Source: Epiperipatus broadwayi (lineage: Eukaryota; Onychophora; Udeonychophora; Euonychophora; Peripatidae). From it: a stretch of DNA of 64,000 nt. A model generated the notes under the pieces. That model did no database searches, was not told where the DNA came from, and was given only the letters and a program-made list of their open reading frames with translations. The stretch is taken from positions 10,909,845-10,973,844 of the forward strand of contig JAQFVV010000027.1 in assembly GCA_028023455.1 (NCBI GenBank), given 5' to 3'. A program made the position numbers and the translations under genes. Shown in pieces: positions 25,041 to 37,484 of the stretch (within the stretch, counting starts at the first letter, position 1; each line of letters opens with the position of its first letter).

Positions 25041-28000
25041 CTTGAAAACAGACATATATATATATATAATATAAATTTTTACTGCTTAATATATTAATTA
25101 TATTTTGAAAAAAAAGAAAGTGCTTTTAACATAAAAAATTTTTTTAACAGTGATAAAGATTAAAGAAAGCATATAGGACATTTTAAATGATTCAATTACG
25201 TTTATGCCATCTCACAGAAAAACTAACATTGTAAGGAAGACAAGACAAAATAGTTATCTATTTCAGACATTTTTTAATATTTATTTTAAAAAACTTTGAT
25301 TAATGAGTAATTTTGATAAAGGTGGAGTTAGCATTAGGGTAAGAAAATCAATTGTATTACTTTCGTTAATAGTATGATAATGTTTACAGATGATGAAAAT
25401 CAGCTTATCAAAATATAAAGAGATTAAATGTAGACTTAAAACAGCAAATTAGTGCTTTAATTAAAAGTATTTAGAAAAATGTCTCATCTGATGATAGAAC
25501 CAGAAATATTACAATAAAAATTGTAATACCTAGATAAATTTTTATTAATTAAATTTAGAATTGAAAATTTGTTGAATGTTGTTTTGCTTTTTTTATTGGA
25601 TGTAAAAAGTAGATAATAAAAGAAGAAAAATTTGAAGATATATTTGGAGACAAATAGAAAATTGAAATGTAAAGTGTTAACAATAATGAATTGATGTGAA
25701 AATAAAAAAACATTAGGAAATTATAAAAAAAAAAAAAGGTGACCATTATAAAAGTTGTAAAATGAATGTGTACTACTCTTCCAGAAATACATCTACCCTA
25801 TTTATAAAAAAAAATCATAAGTGAAGTAAGTAAGTAATGGAAATAAGAATTGTATGTATCACATTAGATCAGAATTATTTAAAATTTTTATTTTGTAAAT
25901 AATTTTATAGTTTCTGTTAAAATATATATATATTTTTAAAAATTTCTTTAAATTAAATAATCTCCTAGGCATTATATTACTGAGATTGAAAGTTGGGGAA
26001 TAATCTAAGATATTTGAAACTTCCAGTATTTTTTTTTTTTTGTCTTTTGAAAAAAAAAAATTGAAAGCATTGATAATATAATTTTTTTTATTAGTCATCA
26101 TTGATAATGTATTCTTTATTATTGCATTCCTCAATTTTTCTTTTCTTTGTCAATAAATAATCTACTTTTAAAAATAAAACTTACCCTACCTAAAAAGTTT
26201 TGCAAAAAATCGTAAGCTACAATTTTATATAATACATTAAATTATGGATATTTTAAGTCCTATATTATATGTGAGTATATTTGGTAACTTTTTTCTAATT
26301 TTATCCAACTTTAATGTCATACTGTTGGAATTTCAAAAACACTCTGTGAAAAGAAGTGTTAGAAATAAATATTTTTCCATAAGCTTCATCAAAAGAATAG
26401 GTTGCATTAAGCGAGCCCCGGAGGGTTAACATCGAAGGTGATAGGGGAGCATGCCCTCTAAGTTTGACTATACTGGTATAGAATATAATAAACTATCAAA
26501 ATAAATATCACAATGACATAAAGTCCTAGATAATGGATAATGCATATATAAGATCCTGATTAATATTAAAAATATAAAAGAATTATATAAGACACTTATG
26601 ATACATGTAAATGCTCGCAAAACATTTATTAAAAGAAAAAATAATTTTTAAAAAAGATGAAAAATTAATAAAGTTAAAAGATTTGTTTGAAAAGATTCAG
26701 AAATGTTAAAACAGTATTTGATAATGTGCAAGAAAATATTTCTTGTATAGAATTATAATGTTTAATTATTAAATGATTAAAAAAAAAAAGATTAGTTTCT
26801 TTTTGTAAACATTATATATGCCTATATAAATTAATCTACTTTTTTTGCCTATTTTCTTTTGTATTATGTTAACAATATAAAATTTTCTAAATAGAAAAAA
26901 AAAAAAAACATTTATTTTTTGACTAAAATGAATAACGAAATGTCCAGCTTTCATCCCAAACTGGGCGATATGCCTTTTTCAATATCTTTTTTCTTTTATA
27001 GAAATGTAATAGATTAGTCTCACTACCAAAAAACTATGATCTCTCTATTTGTTTTGATGTTTTAAAGTAAGTATCAAATATATATTCTTAAATTTTGTAT
27101 AACTTTTAGCATTATGCTTAGAAAATATTGGAAAATACTAAACATCAAATTTGAAAAGAATAATAAAAGAAAAAGAAAATGCATGTGCTGTCAACATAAA
27201 TCTAAAAAATTTTATTAATGAACATGATTGCACACCATGTTCTGAGACAGAAAAATTTCCAATTTTTTTTTTTTTACACGTGATTGCATATGATGCTCAG
27301 ACACAGAAAAATGGCTGTTTGGTATTGTAAAATGTATTAAATTTACAAATATTTTTTTTGGATAACTGAAATTGTGTATAATGATATAGGATAGTTCATA
27401 GCTTTATTGCATTGACTCAGATTTTATGCTATTATTAAAGATCTGAATATTTTTCATTTTCATACATATATATATATATTCATATCTTCTGCAATCTGAT
27501 AACCATACATTTAGACTTCTATTTATATATAAGAACAATTACAGATAAATAAATCTCTAATCTGTACTTAAGTTTAAACAGAGCTAGCAGTGATTGAAAA
27601 AACAATTCCATAAGGATTCACAAACTTTGATGTAGAAGATTAAATAAAAATTGATTAAGGGTAGCAAAAGAACTTTTAATGTTTATTTTACATGCAAGCA
27701 TATAAGTAAATTTCAACACTATCAATAATGATAAATAATAATTAATGTCTATGATAGAAACATCAATAATAAAACTCATAGATTAGGTGGGGAGATTAAT
27801 CTTATTACTTATTCAATACTTATGCTACTGCAAAAGAATGTTCGGTTTCTGCATTGTAAAATTAAATCATTCAGTCCATGATCACTCTTTTATGCTTGAA
27901 TAAGACAGACAGCTATTAAAAATGGTTATTCTGTTCACTACAATGTCTTAAAGTTTTTCTTCTCTCAAGTCACTAATGACTGATAAGCCTTGGAAATCTA

Positions 28001-28686
28001 ATAATTTTTGACCTCAGTGTGGCTTAGTACTCATGAATGCTGGAACACAGCAATTTTGTTTAAATGGCCAATTTCTGAGTTGTTTTTTTGTTTTCATTTA
28101 TCCCACTTTCCTTGCCAAGAAGTTTCACTAATGCTAAATTAATTATTTGTACAAAATAAATATTAAAAGGGTAATAGTAATGTATAAATTTGTACATCTA
28201 CACCAAACAAAAAAATTGAAAGTACAATCGGCAAGACAGGTTTGCAGTAATGAAAGACAAAGCATGTTGAAAATCATAATAGTTTTTAAATGGAGAAAAA
28301 GAAATATAACATACCAGTCTACGCCAATTGCTAAATATGAATAGAAACTGGGATTCCCAAGATAAACATTTGAATGTGAAGCTGATATGTATAAAAAAAA
28401 AGCATTTAAAAAAAGGGGGGATTAAATTGGATTGGCTGAATAAAACTATACAATTTAATAAAATAGAAAATACCAAATGAAAGACAATTGTACAACTGCA
28501 ACTTAAAGTAAATTATGTGACATTAGAGTGAAAGAGGAAAAAAAAAGTGAAACTGAAAGACAAATCCATTAATTTATCTAAGATTTCCATGCATGAATAT
28601 ATACAGTATATATATCAAAATTAAAACATGTAAAACACATAAAAAAAGATAATTTTCAAAATGTGGGTATGCGATTTCCATCTTAC
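25041..28686 (-). other. Intron, no recognisable content
   Basis: The 3.6 kb UBR5 intron between the large exon and the MDSTEAQLR exon. It holds AT microsatellites (about 25053-25068 and 27465-27480) and one short GC-richer patch at 26408-26455 (GAGCCCCGGAGGGTTAACAT) of unknown origin. No gene or transposon was recognised. Confidence 0.6.
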
Positions 28687-28921
28687 CTGGAGTTGCAAAT
28701 CTACCTCGTCGTCTGCTTTCCAGTGTCTGAAGGTTTCGCGTTTCATCCCGTGCTGATCTTTCTCGTAATGTTCTCAGGTGCACTGAATGCATAGGATGAA
28801 GAGGATGGGATGGATCAGTAGTGTTGCTAAGGGCAGAGCCAAAACGGAGCTGCGCTTCAGTAGAATCCATGACATTCATTAGCCATTCCCATGTAGGTTT
28901 TAAATGATATTCTAAATATAA
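28687..28921 (-). CDS. UBR5: UBR5/hyd, internal exon ([13 protein letters not shown] / [11 protein letters not shown])
   Basis: The translation starts [20 protein letters not shown] and continues [33 protein letters not shown] and [13 protein letters not shown]. The core [14 protein letters not shown] is a signature of UBR5. Two in-frame AGs lie at the acceptor. The upstream one (AATTTTTAG, exon from 28921) is preferred because it adds LYLE, which the family has, and fits the phase-0 donor of the previous exon. The donor is CCAG|GTAAG, and one trailing base makes Gly with the next exon, giving [14 protein letters not shown] across the junction. Length 235 nt. Confidence 0.95.
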
Positions 28922-29096
28922 CTAAAAATTACGATTATAAAAAAATTTATTAATACATTGCTTACCTCATTTTTAATTATGTTTACAATATACATAAAAA
29001 AATTTAAAATAGTTTAATACTATAAAATATATTTATTTTATGTATGCATATTCATAATTTTTAATAATATTAAGTTTTCACTTTGTATTTGTAATT

Positions 29097-29286
29097 AGAT
29101 TGCAAAAGGTTTTTCATGTCTGCAAAACGAAATGATTTTTTCCTTTTTGCAACTTAAACAAAATTGAGTGCATTTTTGGTGAGATCTGGTGGACCTCACT
29201 GAAAGTGCCATCAACCATGCCTAAGTTGCAAAAAAAAAAAGAAAATATCATTTTGTGCCGTAGATGTGAAAAACATTTTGCAATCT
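29097..29286. repeat. Foldback MITE-like hairpin, ~60-bp arms (190 bp)
   Basis: The arm AGATTGCAAAAGGTTTTTCA...TTTTTGCAACTTA (29097-29156) is complementary to TAAGTTGCAAAAA...GTGAAAAACATTTTGCAATCT (29222-29286). Complementarity continues inward (GTGCATTTTTGGTGAG / CTCACTGAAAGTGC), so almost the whole segment is one hairpin. Confidence 0.8.
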
Positions 29287-29879
29287 CATTTTTAATAATG
29301 TAAAAAATATATAATACGAAATGGAATAAAGGGTGAAAGTGAATAACCTTGTGCAATTAATATTAATTACTGCGTAAAAAAAAAATCATTAAATTGTAAA
29401 ATAAGACTTGCAGATCAACATTTTGACGAAATATCTCATCTCAACAACTGGGCTGGACCACAAACAATTATCAACCACGATTCAATATCAAATGATAACA
29501 ATCTTTATATGCATTTAAGAATCTTTATTATTCTAAGAAATGAAAGTTATTAGCAATCACATATTTAATATATGCATTATATTTTGCTAATAGATGCATT
29601 AACAAAATGAATTATAAGTATATAAATATTTACTTCCAATTTTAACATCCTCACAAATCCCAATAATTATTATGTAACTTTTAATAATGCATGATATTTA
29701 TGAGATAACTATATAATAATTCTGTTAATAAAAGTTAAATTAGTTATTAATTTAAAATGTTAATAGAATTAGCAACATTCAGGTTATCACAAGCCTTATC
29801 TCATAAGCTGCTATAAACCTCCAACAATTATTGTTTATAATTCAATAGCAATTTGGTAATCTTTATGGTACTCATCTTT

Positions 29880-29922
29880 TAGCTAAAGATGCTGCTCTAT
29901 GGCATGGTTTTCGCGCCAAAAC
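29880..29922 (+). repeat. 43-bp repeat, left copy of an inverted pair, formerly coding-like
   Basis: TAGCTAAAGATGCTGCTCTA...CGCGCCAAAAC matches the reverse complement of 31369-31411 without gaps (34 of 43 identical). In one frame both give AKDA--W--F-AKT. Unknown family. Confidence 0.5.
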
Positions 29923-30575
29923 ACATAAAAATGCTGTTTCCACTGCCGACACGTTCGAACCCGCGTTTTCTATAATACAACTTTTTTGTTGTGCTACAGA
30001 ATGCAGGCCGCTATGTCGCGTCGCAGTACAGCATGTATATCACATAGCAGCAAATACATTTTCCGAATTCGCACAATTTATAAAATAATTACGGCTTGAT
30101 GAGAGAGTTTATATTTGAATTGTATTGAAATGTTGTTTTCATTGGATTTTTTTTATTTTAAACCATTGAAATGTTCAGATTTTTTAAAGCAATAATTATA
30201 AGACTTTTTACAATGTACTGTATTGAACTTTTATTTGGGAAAATGTTAAATATCTATGTTTTTATTGAGTTGCAATTAGGTAACGTGTCAAGTAACGTAC
30301 TGTTAGTAACATTCCACGAGACAAAGAAGATTCTACCATCTGTATATTTTTGAAGTAAAAAAGAACAGTACGAAAAAAATATCCAGTAAGAAAAGTCCAA
30401 ATATACAGGTTTTTTTGTAAATTTCATAAAAAGCAAATATTATAAACATGTTTAATAAGTAAAAAAGACATTTGTATGTGTTTGTTGTTGTTTAAAAAAA
30501 TTTGAGTTTCTTTCTTTTGTCCGAGTACGATTACGATTTTGAATTTTTTTATTTTAGCATTCCAAAAACAGAACA

Positions 30576-30640
30576 CTAACCCTAAAACTAACTCTAACCC
30601 TAAACCTAACTCTAAAACTAACCCTAAATCTAACCGTAAC
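30576..30640. repeat. Telomere-like degenerate hexamer array (CTAACC-type)
   Basis: Eleven consecutive six-base units of the form CTAAxx (CTAACC, CTAAAA, CTAACT, CTAACC, CTAAAC ...) in perfect 6-bp register. The unit resembles CCCTAA/TTAGGG rather than the arthropod pentamer CCTAA. Interstitial, 65 bp. Confidence 0.8.
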
Positions 30641-30694
30641 AACTTTTACTTTTATTATGATTATTATTTTTTAGTTAAACAACAACAAAAAAAG

Positions 30695-30815
30695 TCGTAA
30701 CACAAGTCAAAAATATCCGATAGAAAATTGATAAAAAAAACAGCCGTAACACAAGTAAAAAATATCCAATAGAAAATTGATTAAAATAAGCCGTAACACA
30801 ATTTAAAAAGTATAT
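30695..30815. repeat. Tandem repeat, ~47-bp unit, 2.5 copies
   Basis: The units start GTCGTAACACAAGT (30695), GCCGTAACACAAGT (30743) and GCCGTAACACAATT (30790). Each carries AAAATATCC(A/G)ATAGAAAATTGAT except the truncated third. It lies directly beside the hexamer array. Confidence 0.8.
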
Positions 30816-30908
30816 GATACAAAAAACACGAATCAAATTGTAATTTGTTGATTTTATTTTACATTTATTATTATCATTTAAATTTGGTTTTAATTTCTCC
30901 TTATATGT

Positions 30909-31235
30909 AAAAGCAAAAAATACTTAATTGTAATTATTAATTAGAGAAAATATAACTTACTATTAAAAATTTATCGGCTAAAAATAAAGGAGGCATTCTA
31001 TATTAATAGAGACATCCATGCCATTAACAGAAAGGACACATGCTTCGAGATCTCGAAAAAATGGGCTACGTAACAGTAGCTTATTTGAATATTTACATTT
31101 GCATATATTTATTACACTTTTCATGAAGGCTATGAGTATGAGGCATGGTTCCTCGAAAACGTTCAGCCGATAAATTTTTAATAGTAAGTTATATTTTCTC
31201 TAATTAATAATTACAATTAAGTATTTTTTGCTTTT
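30909..31235. repeat. Inverted repeat with perfect 71-bp arms, 185-bp spacer
   Basis: 30909-30979 (AAAAGCAAAAAATACTTAAT...ATTTATCGGCT) is the exact reverse complement of 31165-31235. The spacer is unique. Perfect arms in an otherwise decayed region point to a recent inverted duplication or a young foldback element. Confidence 0.9.
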
Positions 31236-31368
31236 ATCATTTAAATTGTATATGTTAATAAAAAATAATATTTAAAAAAGACGATTTTGTTTTGTTTTTA
31301 TTTTCGCATTACAAAAAAGCACAGAAAAATTATTAAAATCAATAGCCCGTGAATGTTCATATTTTATA

Positions 31369-31411
31369 GTTTTAGCGTGAAAACGGCGCCATCCAACGGC
31401 ATCTTTAGCTA
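31369..31411 (-). repeat. 43-bp repeat, right copy of an inverted pair
   Basis: Inverted counterpart of 29880-29922. It lies in a 63-codon minus-strand ORF (31272-31463) containing AKDAVGWRRFHAKTIKYE. Possibly the remnant of a transposon protein. Not identified. Confidence 0.5.
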
Positions 31412-31569
31412 TAAGACAAGCACCATCTTTATATATTATAAAAATATCTTTATTATAAAACATACCTTACACAAATATTGTATTTTAGTAATAAATGCAT
31501 TTAAATAGGGCAGGAATACTTAGTTCCAATTGAGGCAAATGGCCTCGAAAGCGCTTAGCGTATAGTAAT

Positions 31570-33128
31570 TTTTGGAATCTGTATAGCTTCTCCTTCAAGT
31601 GTTTCATACGCTTTTTAATTTGTATATTATTATAAATAGCAAATTTATTTCAAGATTTAGACAAAAACTCATACAGAATTTCTACATTTTTATCTATTAT
31701 CTACTAAACATAAAATTTATAGATATTCAATGTGAGCACTTGTAGTCAAATACAACACAGTAAATCATTATGTCAATTCCTTCAGACATCAACATTGATC
31801 AATGAGATGTATGTGGAATAGATCGTAACACACATTAACTGTTGAGCTAGTTCAAACAATTGCTTTCACTTGAAGATTCACATATTTCTTTTTCAGGAAA
31901 ATGCTGCAACAATATTTCATCCTTGGCAAAATGTATCGCTATATTTTGTTTACTATCCATATCCTGTTCATCACTTTCTCCATTTAACTCATCATTTTTC
32001 AAAATAAAACCAGTGACATTTGCCTGTATTTTTGTTACTGCATTCACTATAGTAAATTATAAATAATACATCTAAATATTTAATATCTCCAGTATGTTTG
32101 TTATTTTATTTATATTATATTATATTGGAAAGATATGTGTTAAAATATATTTCCAGTGTAGCATGGTAATATAGTATAAATTATTGTAGTTTCTGTTGAA
32201 TTAAAAAATGTTATTTGTATTTTTTTTTTAAACATAAATATTATCTATTATAAGCCAATATAACATCACATGATCAGCAATATGTATAGTGAGTTTTGCC
32301 TATTATCTATTATATGTAATAATTATAAGATATTTTTATTTGTTGTTATTATTGTGTAATAAGATTTTTATTTATGGGATGCTGGATGAAATTGACCACA
32401 GTTAATGTGGAGTGTTGCTATAGTTTCTCTGATGTCAATTGAAAACTTAATAAATAGGGCAAAATAGTTTAAACTAGCTCTTATATCTTGGCTTCAATAA
32501 AAAGGAACCTAAGTTCCTTCATATGATTTTTTTTTATGATTATTAAATGGATAGAATGGTGGAGTGGAAACAATAGTGTTCGTCCATTAACTGGATAGAT
32601 TTACCGAGGATTTGTGAAGAGCGACAATTAATCGAAAAAATGATAATTAATTCCTAGCATTTAAAAACCAATCACAATATTTCTTCCCTGCTAAAAATGG
32701 ATATTATCTACTTTTCAATGACGAGATCTAAATGCTAACAAAGAAATATATGCAAGGAATGTTTACGTGCTGATACAATTTTATAAGACTGATGAATTAC
32801 TTACACATAAAATATAAATTGACTCAATTTTCATTGCATTGTCACAGAAAAAACTAGTGACTGTTAACTGATAATGTTTTATGATTCAAATACTTGTTAA
32901 AGAAAAGGATATTTACATTGCATCATCAAGGATATAAACAAGTGTTTGTCCACTTATAATGTCACATAAAAATGTTTTTTGAATCTAATAACTTTCTGCG
33001 TTATTTCTATTTTTCTGGAATAACAAAATAACACCAGATTGTGATTCAAAAAATAGACCTTAAAGCTATGGTACTGTTTTGGAAATGTTGTATTTCTGGA
33101 CAACAATCAGGTCAATTGCTAAAATATA
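31570..33128. other. Intron, mostly unclassified; contains a dispersed-repeat fragment at 32262-32302
   Basis: AT-rich intron. The piece ACATCACATGATCA + GCAATATGTATAGTGAGTTT matches parts of the repeats at 51864-51896 and 12614-12678. Nothing else recognised. Confidence 0.5.
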
Positions 33129-33130
33129 TA

Positions 33131-34000
33131 CACCTGGGTCTCGTTTTACGCGATAGATAGGTTCCTCAGAAAACACGCGCAAACGAAATCGCGCAAAAAT
33201 AGATGTAACTTACATTGAAAAAGGGGGGTGCGGTCTGTGATTTTTCAAAATTCGTGTAAAAGCAAAGCACCAACGTAAAATTACTTTAAAATTCGCGCAA
33301 AAAAAAAAATAAGGAAATAAAATATGACTAATAAAAAATTTCAAATTTAAAAAAAAATTGATACAAGACAAACTTTTTTTAACTATAATATTTAATTTTA
33401 TTCAAAATAATGTATTTTTATGCATAATTTACAGTACAGTAATTTACATTTTTTATACACGTTTTAATTATTATGATTTTCTGGTGACAACATAATTAGT
33501 AATTAATCTTTGAGACGATGATTTTATTAATTGTTTACGAAACTCGCGATATCCAGACATACAATCATTTAGCTTTCGTTGGAATTTAGGAGCACGTTAA
33601 TGATTAGTGTCATTAATAAGAAAATAATAATTGATTACGTTCTTTTTTAAAAAGCAAAAACAAAATGTGATTTAAAATGCAAAATTAACATGCACAATGT
33701 TTGAACAAATTTACATTATAATCTTGAAAAATTTAATATGTGTATACATAAAATGTGGAAATCATGATTTTAATTTCATTATTGCATAAAATCTTACTAT
33801 TATAAAGCACTGAAAATATTGAAATTACTAAGATGAAAGTCGAATTCCAATAATGTGCTATTACTTTCAATTTAACGTAAGTGCGCGAAATTTATTATTT
33901 AAAGTAATAGTGCATTATCGGAAATAGACTTCCGGTGAAACACGAATCACGTAACTTCAAAATCGTGTTAAATAAGTCCGCATAAAAAAAGACCCAGGTG
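33131..34000. mobile_element. TA-flanked non-autonomous DNA element, copy 2 (870 bp)
   Basis: Ends CACCTGGGTCTCGTTTTACG and AAAAAAAGACCCAGGTG, flanked by TA (33129-33130 and 34001-34002). It is closely related to copy 3 (60266-61300) but lacks an internal segment present there (around 60612-60700). It contains an internal inverted repeat near 33847-33925 (CCAATAATGTGCTATTACTT / AAGTAATAGTGCATTATCGG). No transposase. Confidence 0.85.
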
Positions 34001-34002
34001 TA

Positions 34003-35040
34003 TATAACTATTATTATTTTTATATATATATAACTTGGTAAGATATAATGGTAGTATAATTCAAGTAGGGATTTATTTTAACACACATATAAAATATAAG
34101 AGTTATGTTTTTCTAAATTCAAATTTATATTGTATAGCTTCATAAATGTAATTCTAATCTAAAAATATTTATCCATTTTTACTTGTTGACTATAAATTAA
34201 TTTCAATTCTTTATTTTTGTTTTATTCTTTTAGAACAATGTAAACAAACAAATATACATTCTTTAGTATAATTTTTATTTCAATTAACAGTTTCTTTTTT
34301 TATATAAAGGTTATTTCCTGAATTCTCTTATATTTTGAAAGGTGCATATGTATTACAACATGTTTGTGTTATATAAATATACATTTTAATTTTAGTTTTT
34401 GATAGGTGAAGACCGATGTACAATCACCTATTGCGTAAGGTATAATCAAATCATATGTATATATTTTAAATATTTACAGTTTCGCCATATATATATATTT
34501 ATTTAATTTTTATCCATTTGTTAATAAATGTTAAATTACTTTAAAACAAGTAAACTTATTTGGTTATCATTCAATTTTACAATATAAATTCATTGGTTAA
34601 TGGTACTTGGATAGGATACTATTCACGAAATGATTATACTACATAATTCATTAGAAACAGTTCCAAAAAGTTTTAAAGACCAACCTCAGGATGGGTAAGA
34701 GAATTACATATTTTCTTTGTATTGAATTTAATGTTGAACTGGTATTTTTCAGCCGGCTCATATAGATACACACGTATATTTATTAAGTTATTTTTAAATA
34801 AAGAAAAAATGCATATATGTTATTGTTAAAATAAAAAGAAATTATTTTGTTTTAAATATGGTTTAAAAATAAAAGTTTTTATATATACATCGACAATTTT
34901 TTTTATTGAATTATATTAAAATAGAGATTAGGTTGGAATTGTAAAAGCTTTTCTTAGAAAAGTTTTCTTTTGTTTCTAATTCTGGGAAATGAAAAGGGGG
35001 AAAAGAAAAGAAATATAGATTTTTCTTGTTCTAATTAGTT
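34003..35040. other. Intron, no recognisable content
   Basis: AT-rich sequence between the TA-flanked element and the poly(A)-tailed segment. Nothing supported. Confidence 0.5.
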
Positions 35041-35509
35041 CTATTGTTGAAACTTTAATTAGTGGAGGTATTTTGTTATCTATTGCACTCATCAACTTGG
35101 AATATTGCTATGAGATTAAAGGTGTGAATACAGACTTTGAGAGACTAAAAAAGACTAAATTTGTGTTATTACCTTTTGTTCAAAAAGTATTGATATTTTG
35201 GCTGCTGGTTGTAACCAATTGCCTGAGTTCGATCTGGTACAGGCTTATCCAGAACTGCAAAAGCTAAATAAAATATAAATATTTTGGAAAGTGCTGAGAA
35301 TATGCAGAGTGGCTAATAGACCACAGAACTTTCCCCATTGGGAACATCTCCGCCGGATACTACCAGGAGCTGCCATGGAAGCGATGAGCCAAGAAAGGAA
35401 TACTTGTAGAGCTAGCTGAATGCATAAGTCTAGAATGGAAATGATAATCTTTGGATGAAAGAAACCTTATTACCACAAAAGAAATCAATACACTTTCAAA
35501 AAAAAAAAA
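35041..35509 (+). pseudogene. Possible retroposed sequence with A-run at its 3' end
   Basis: The segment is less AT-rich than its surroundings and ends in an A13 run (35497-35509). One plus-strand reading gives NRPQNFPHWEHLRRILPGAA followed by MEAMSQERNTCRAS before a stop. I do not recognise the protein. The composition, stops and 3' A-run suggest a processed pseudogene or retroelement tail. No target-site duplication is clear. Confidence 0.3.
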
Positions 35510-37484
35510 AGTTTCAACATTAGAAAGGGATGTTTCAATTTTTTTTGATTACTTATTTTATGTTAATGCAAATAATTAATATATTTTAATGTTTGTGTTT
35601 CTTAATTAATCTAACAGTAAAGATATATAGGCAGAAATAATAATTATACCCTTGTGATAAGATCAATTAAAAAAAATTGGAAAGATAGCAGGTTCAAAAC
35701 GAGTTTAATCCTTATAGGAGAGGGTTTAAATGTGTTATTAAACGCATTCTTACAGTAAATCACTTTTGAGAACTTTCCTTTATTTTATTCCCTGTGAGTA
35801 TTAAGGATTGTCAATACATTTGTATTAAGTGAAGGTATGTGTTCCTCTGAGAACGATACCTTAAACTTGCAATAAGATTGATAGAGTGGGAAGGGGAAGA
35901 GGGTTGAAATGAGAATAAGAAGTGGAAAGAGAGAAGAAAGAAAAAGAAAAACATGGGTATAATTATAATAGTTATATGAATAAATAAATCATAATTCAAA
36001 AATAAAACTGCTGTTGCTTAATTCTGTTATTTCAAATTTTAAGACTTATTTAAGTTTTTGTTAGTCCGATCATGTCGTCCCTGACATATTTGCATTTTTA
36101 AGTTGCCGTTCATATATGAATAAAAATACCATGATTGTTGAGGGTATCTCAGTCTGGTTCTAGGTTATTCCTAGTGGCACCCTTGTTCGATGCTTTTGGG
36201 TTGTAATTTTGGGATAAGGAGTAATAAAATTCGATCATGTCAAAATGTCGCGGCACAGAGATTTGACATTCTTAAATATTTAATAAATAATTAGAAGCTT
36301 ATTGTAATTATAGTTAGTTACAAGTAACAATTATATTAAGATAGAAATTATATCTAAATTGATTTGAGGGTTGATAAAGATAAAAATATGATAATTATTG
36401 AAAATGAGTAAAGCTAAATGCAACTGAATATTCGCATATTTTATTTTAAACTATTATTTATTTAAGGTGTATATTATGTTAAGTCAGTATTCAGCCATAA
36501 AGATCATAATCTTATTTGATTATAGAGTTAGTAATAAAATAATAATAAATTTTATTGTTACAAATTAGTGATTTGCTTTAATTATATTTAAAATCCATTG
36601 ATGCAAATCATAAATTCAGTTTAGATATTAAATTTTAATATTAATATTTAATTATAACAAACATTAATAATCTTTCATATGTCTTGATAATTAGTCTAGT
36701 TTTAATAACTTAGTTTTATTTAACTGAAGAGTAATTGGAAATGATTTGTCCATAGCATTTGAATAAGCATCAAATAGGAATCTATCATTTATCTTATATA
36801 TTGAAGTGATTGGAAATTATAAATTTTAATGTTATCTAATAGGGTGATTTTTATTTTATATATAGTTTTATAAATTGGTGAAAGTGGAGATATGTTAGGT
36901 TAATCAATTTCATATTATTAAGTATTTAATCTTATTATAATTGACTTAATTAATAAAGAGCATAGTGATATTAGTGGAAAAGCATAGCTTAGTATTATTT
37001 TTGATTTTATTTAGTTATATTTAGAAATCAGTGTGTCATATACTTATTTAGATATTCATATTTTAGATTTGTAGGGCATATTATCTCATCCATCCATGAA
37101 TCATTTCGTTTAAGTATAAATATAAATAACATTTAACTTTTAGTATAAGTTTGTATTATTATAAAGTGTTTTGATTCATAAGAAATATTAAGGTTTATTT
37201 GTCTAATTCTTTGTCATTATATTCTATTATAAATTGTTTATATAAAAGGCATAGATTTTTGCTTATAAGACGATATTTGTTTTTATTGCTTTATCTTTAA
37301 TTTATCGCAAATAATCCTCACATTTTTTAGGATAGCTTGAAACAATGAATTTACTTATTTTCTATCTGTTCTAAATGCTATTTGAATTTATGAGGTTATA
37401 GCGAAGATTATTATCATTGTTTAAGTGAATTAAGTATTAGATTGTTATTTATTGATTGTTAATCACTTTGTTCTTCATTGGTTC
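35510..37484. other. Intron, unclassified
   Basis: AT-rich sequence. A TCGATCATGTC-type word occurs twice (36067 and 36231), bracketing a GC-richer 170-bp patch with GGTTCTAGGTTATTCCTAGT. No gene seen. Confidence 0.45.

Noticed and set aside
24915-25097. 60-aa plus-strand ORF
   Set aside because: Antisense of the 5' end of the large UBR5 exon plus intron.
29930-30080. GTTCGAACCC, a pol III box B-like word, as a tRNA gene
   Set aside because: No box A at the right distance on either strand and no cloverleaf could be drawn.
30424-30642. 72-aa minus-strand Leu/Gly-rich ORF
   Set aside because: It is the translation of the CTAAxx hexamer array, not a gene.
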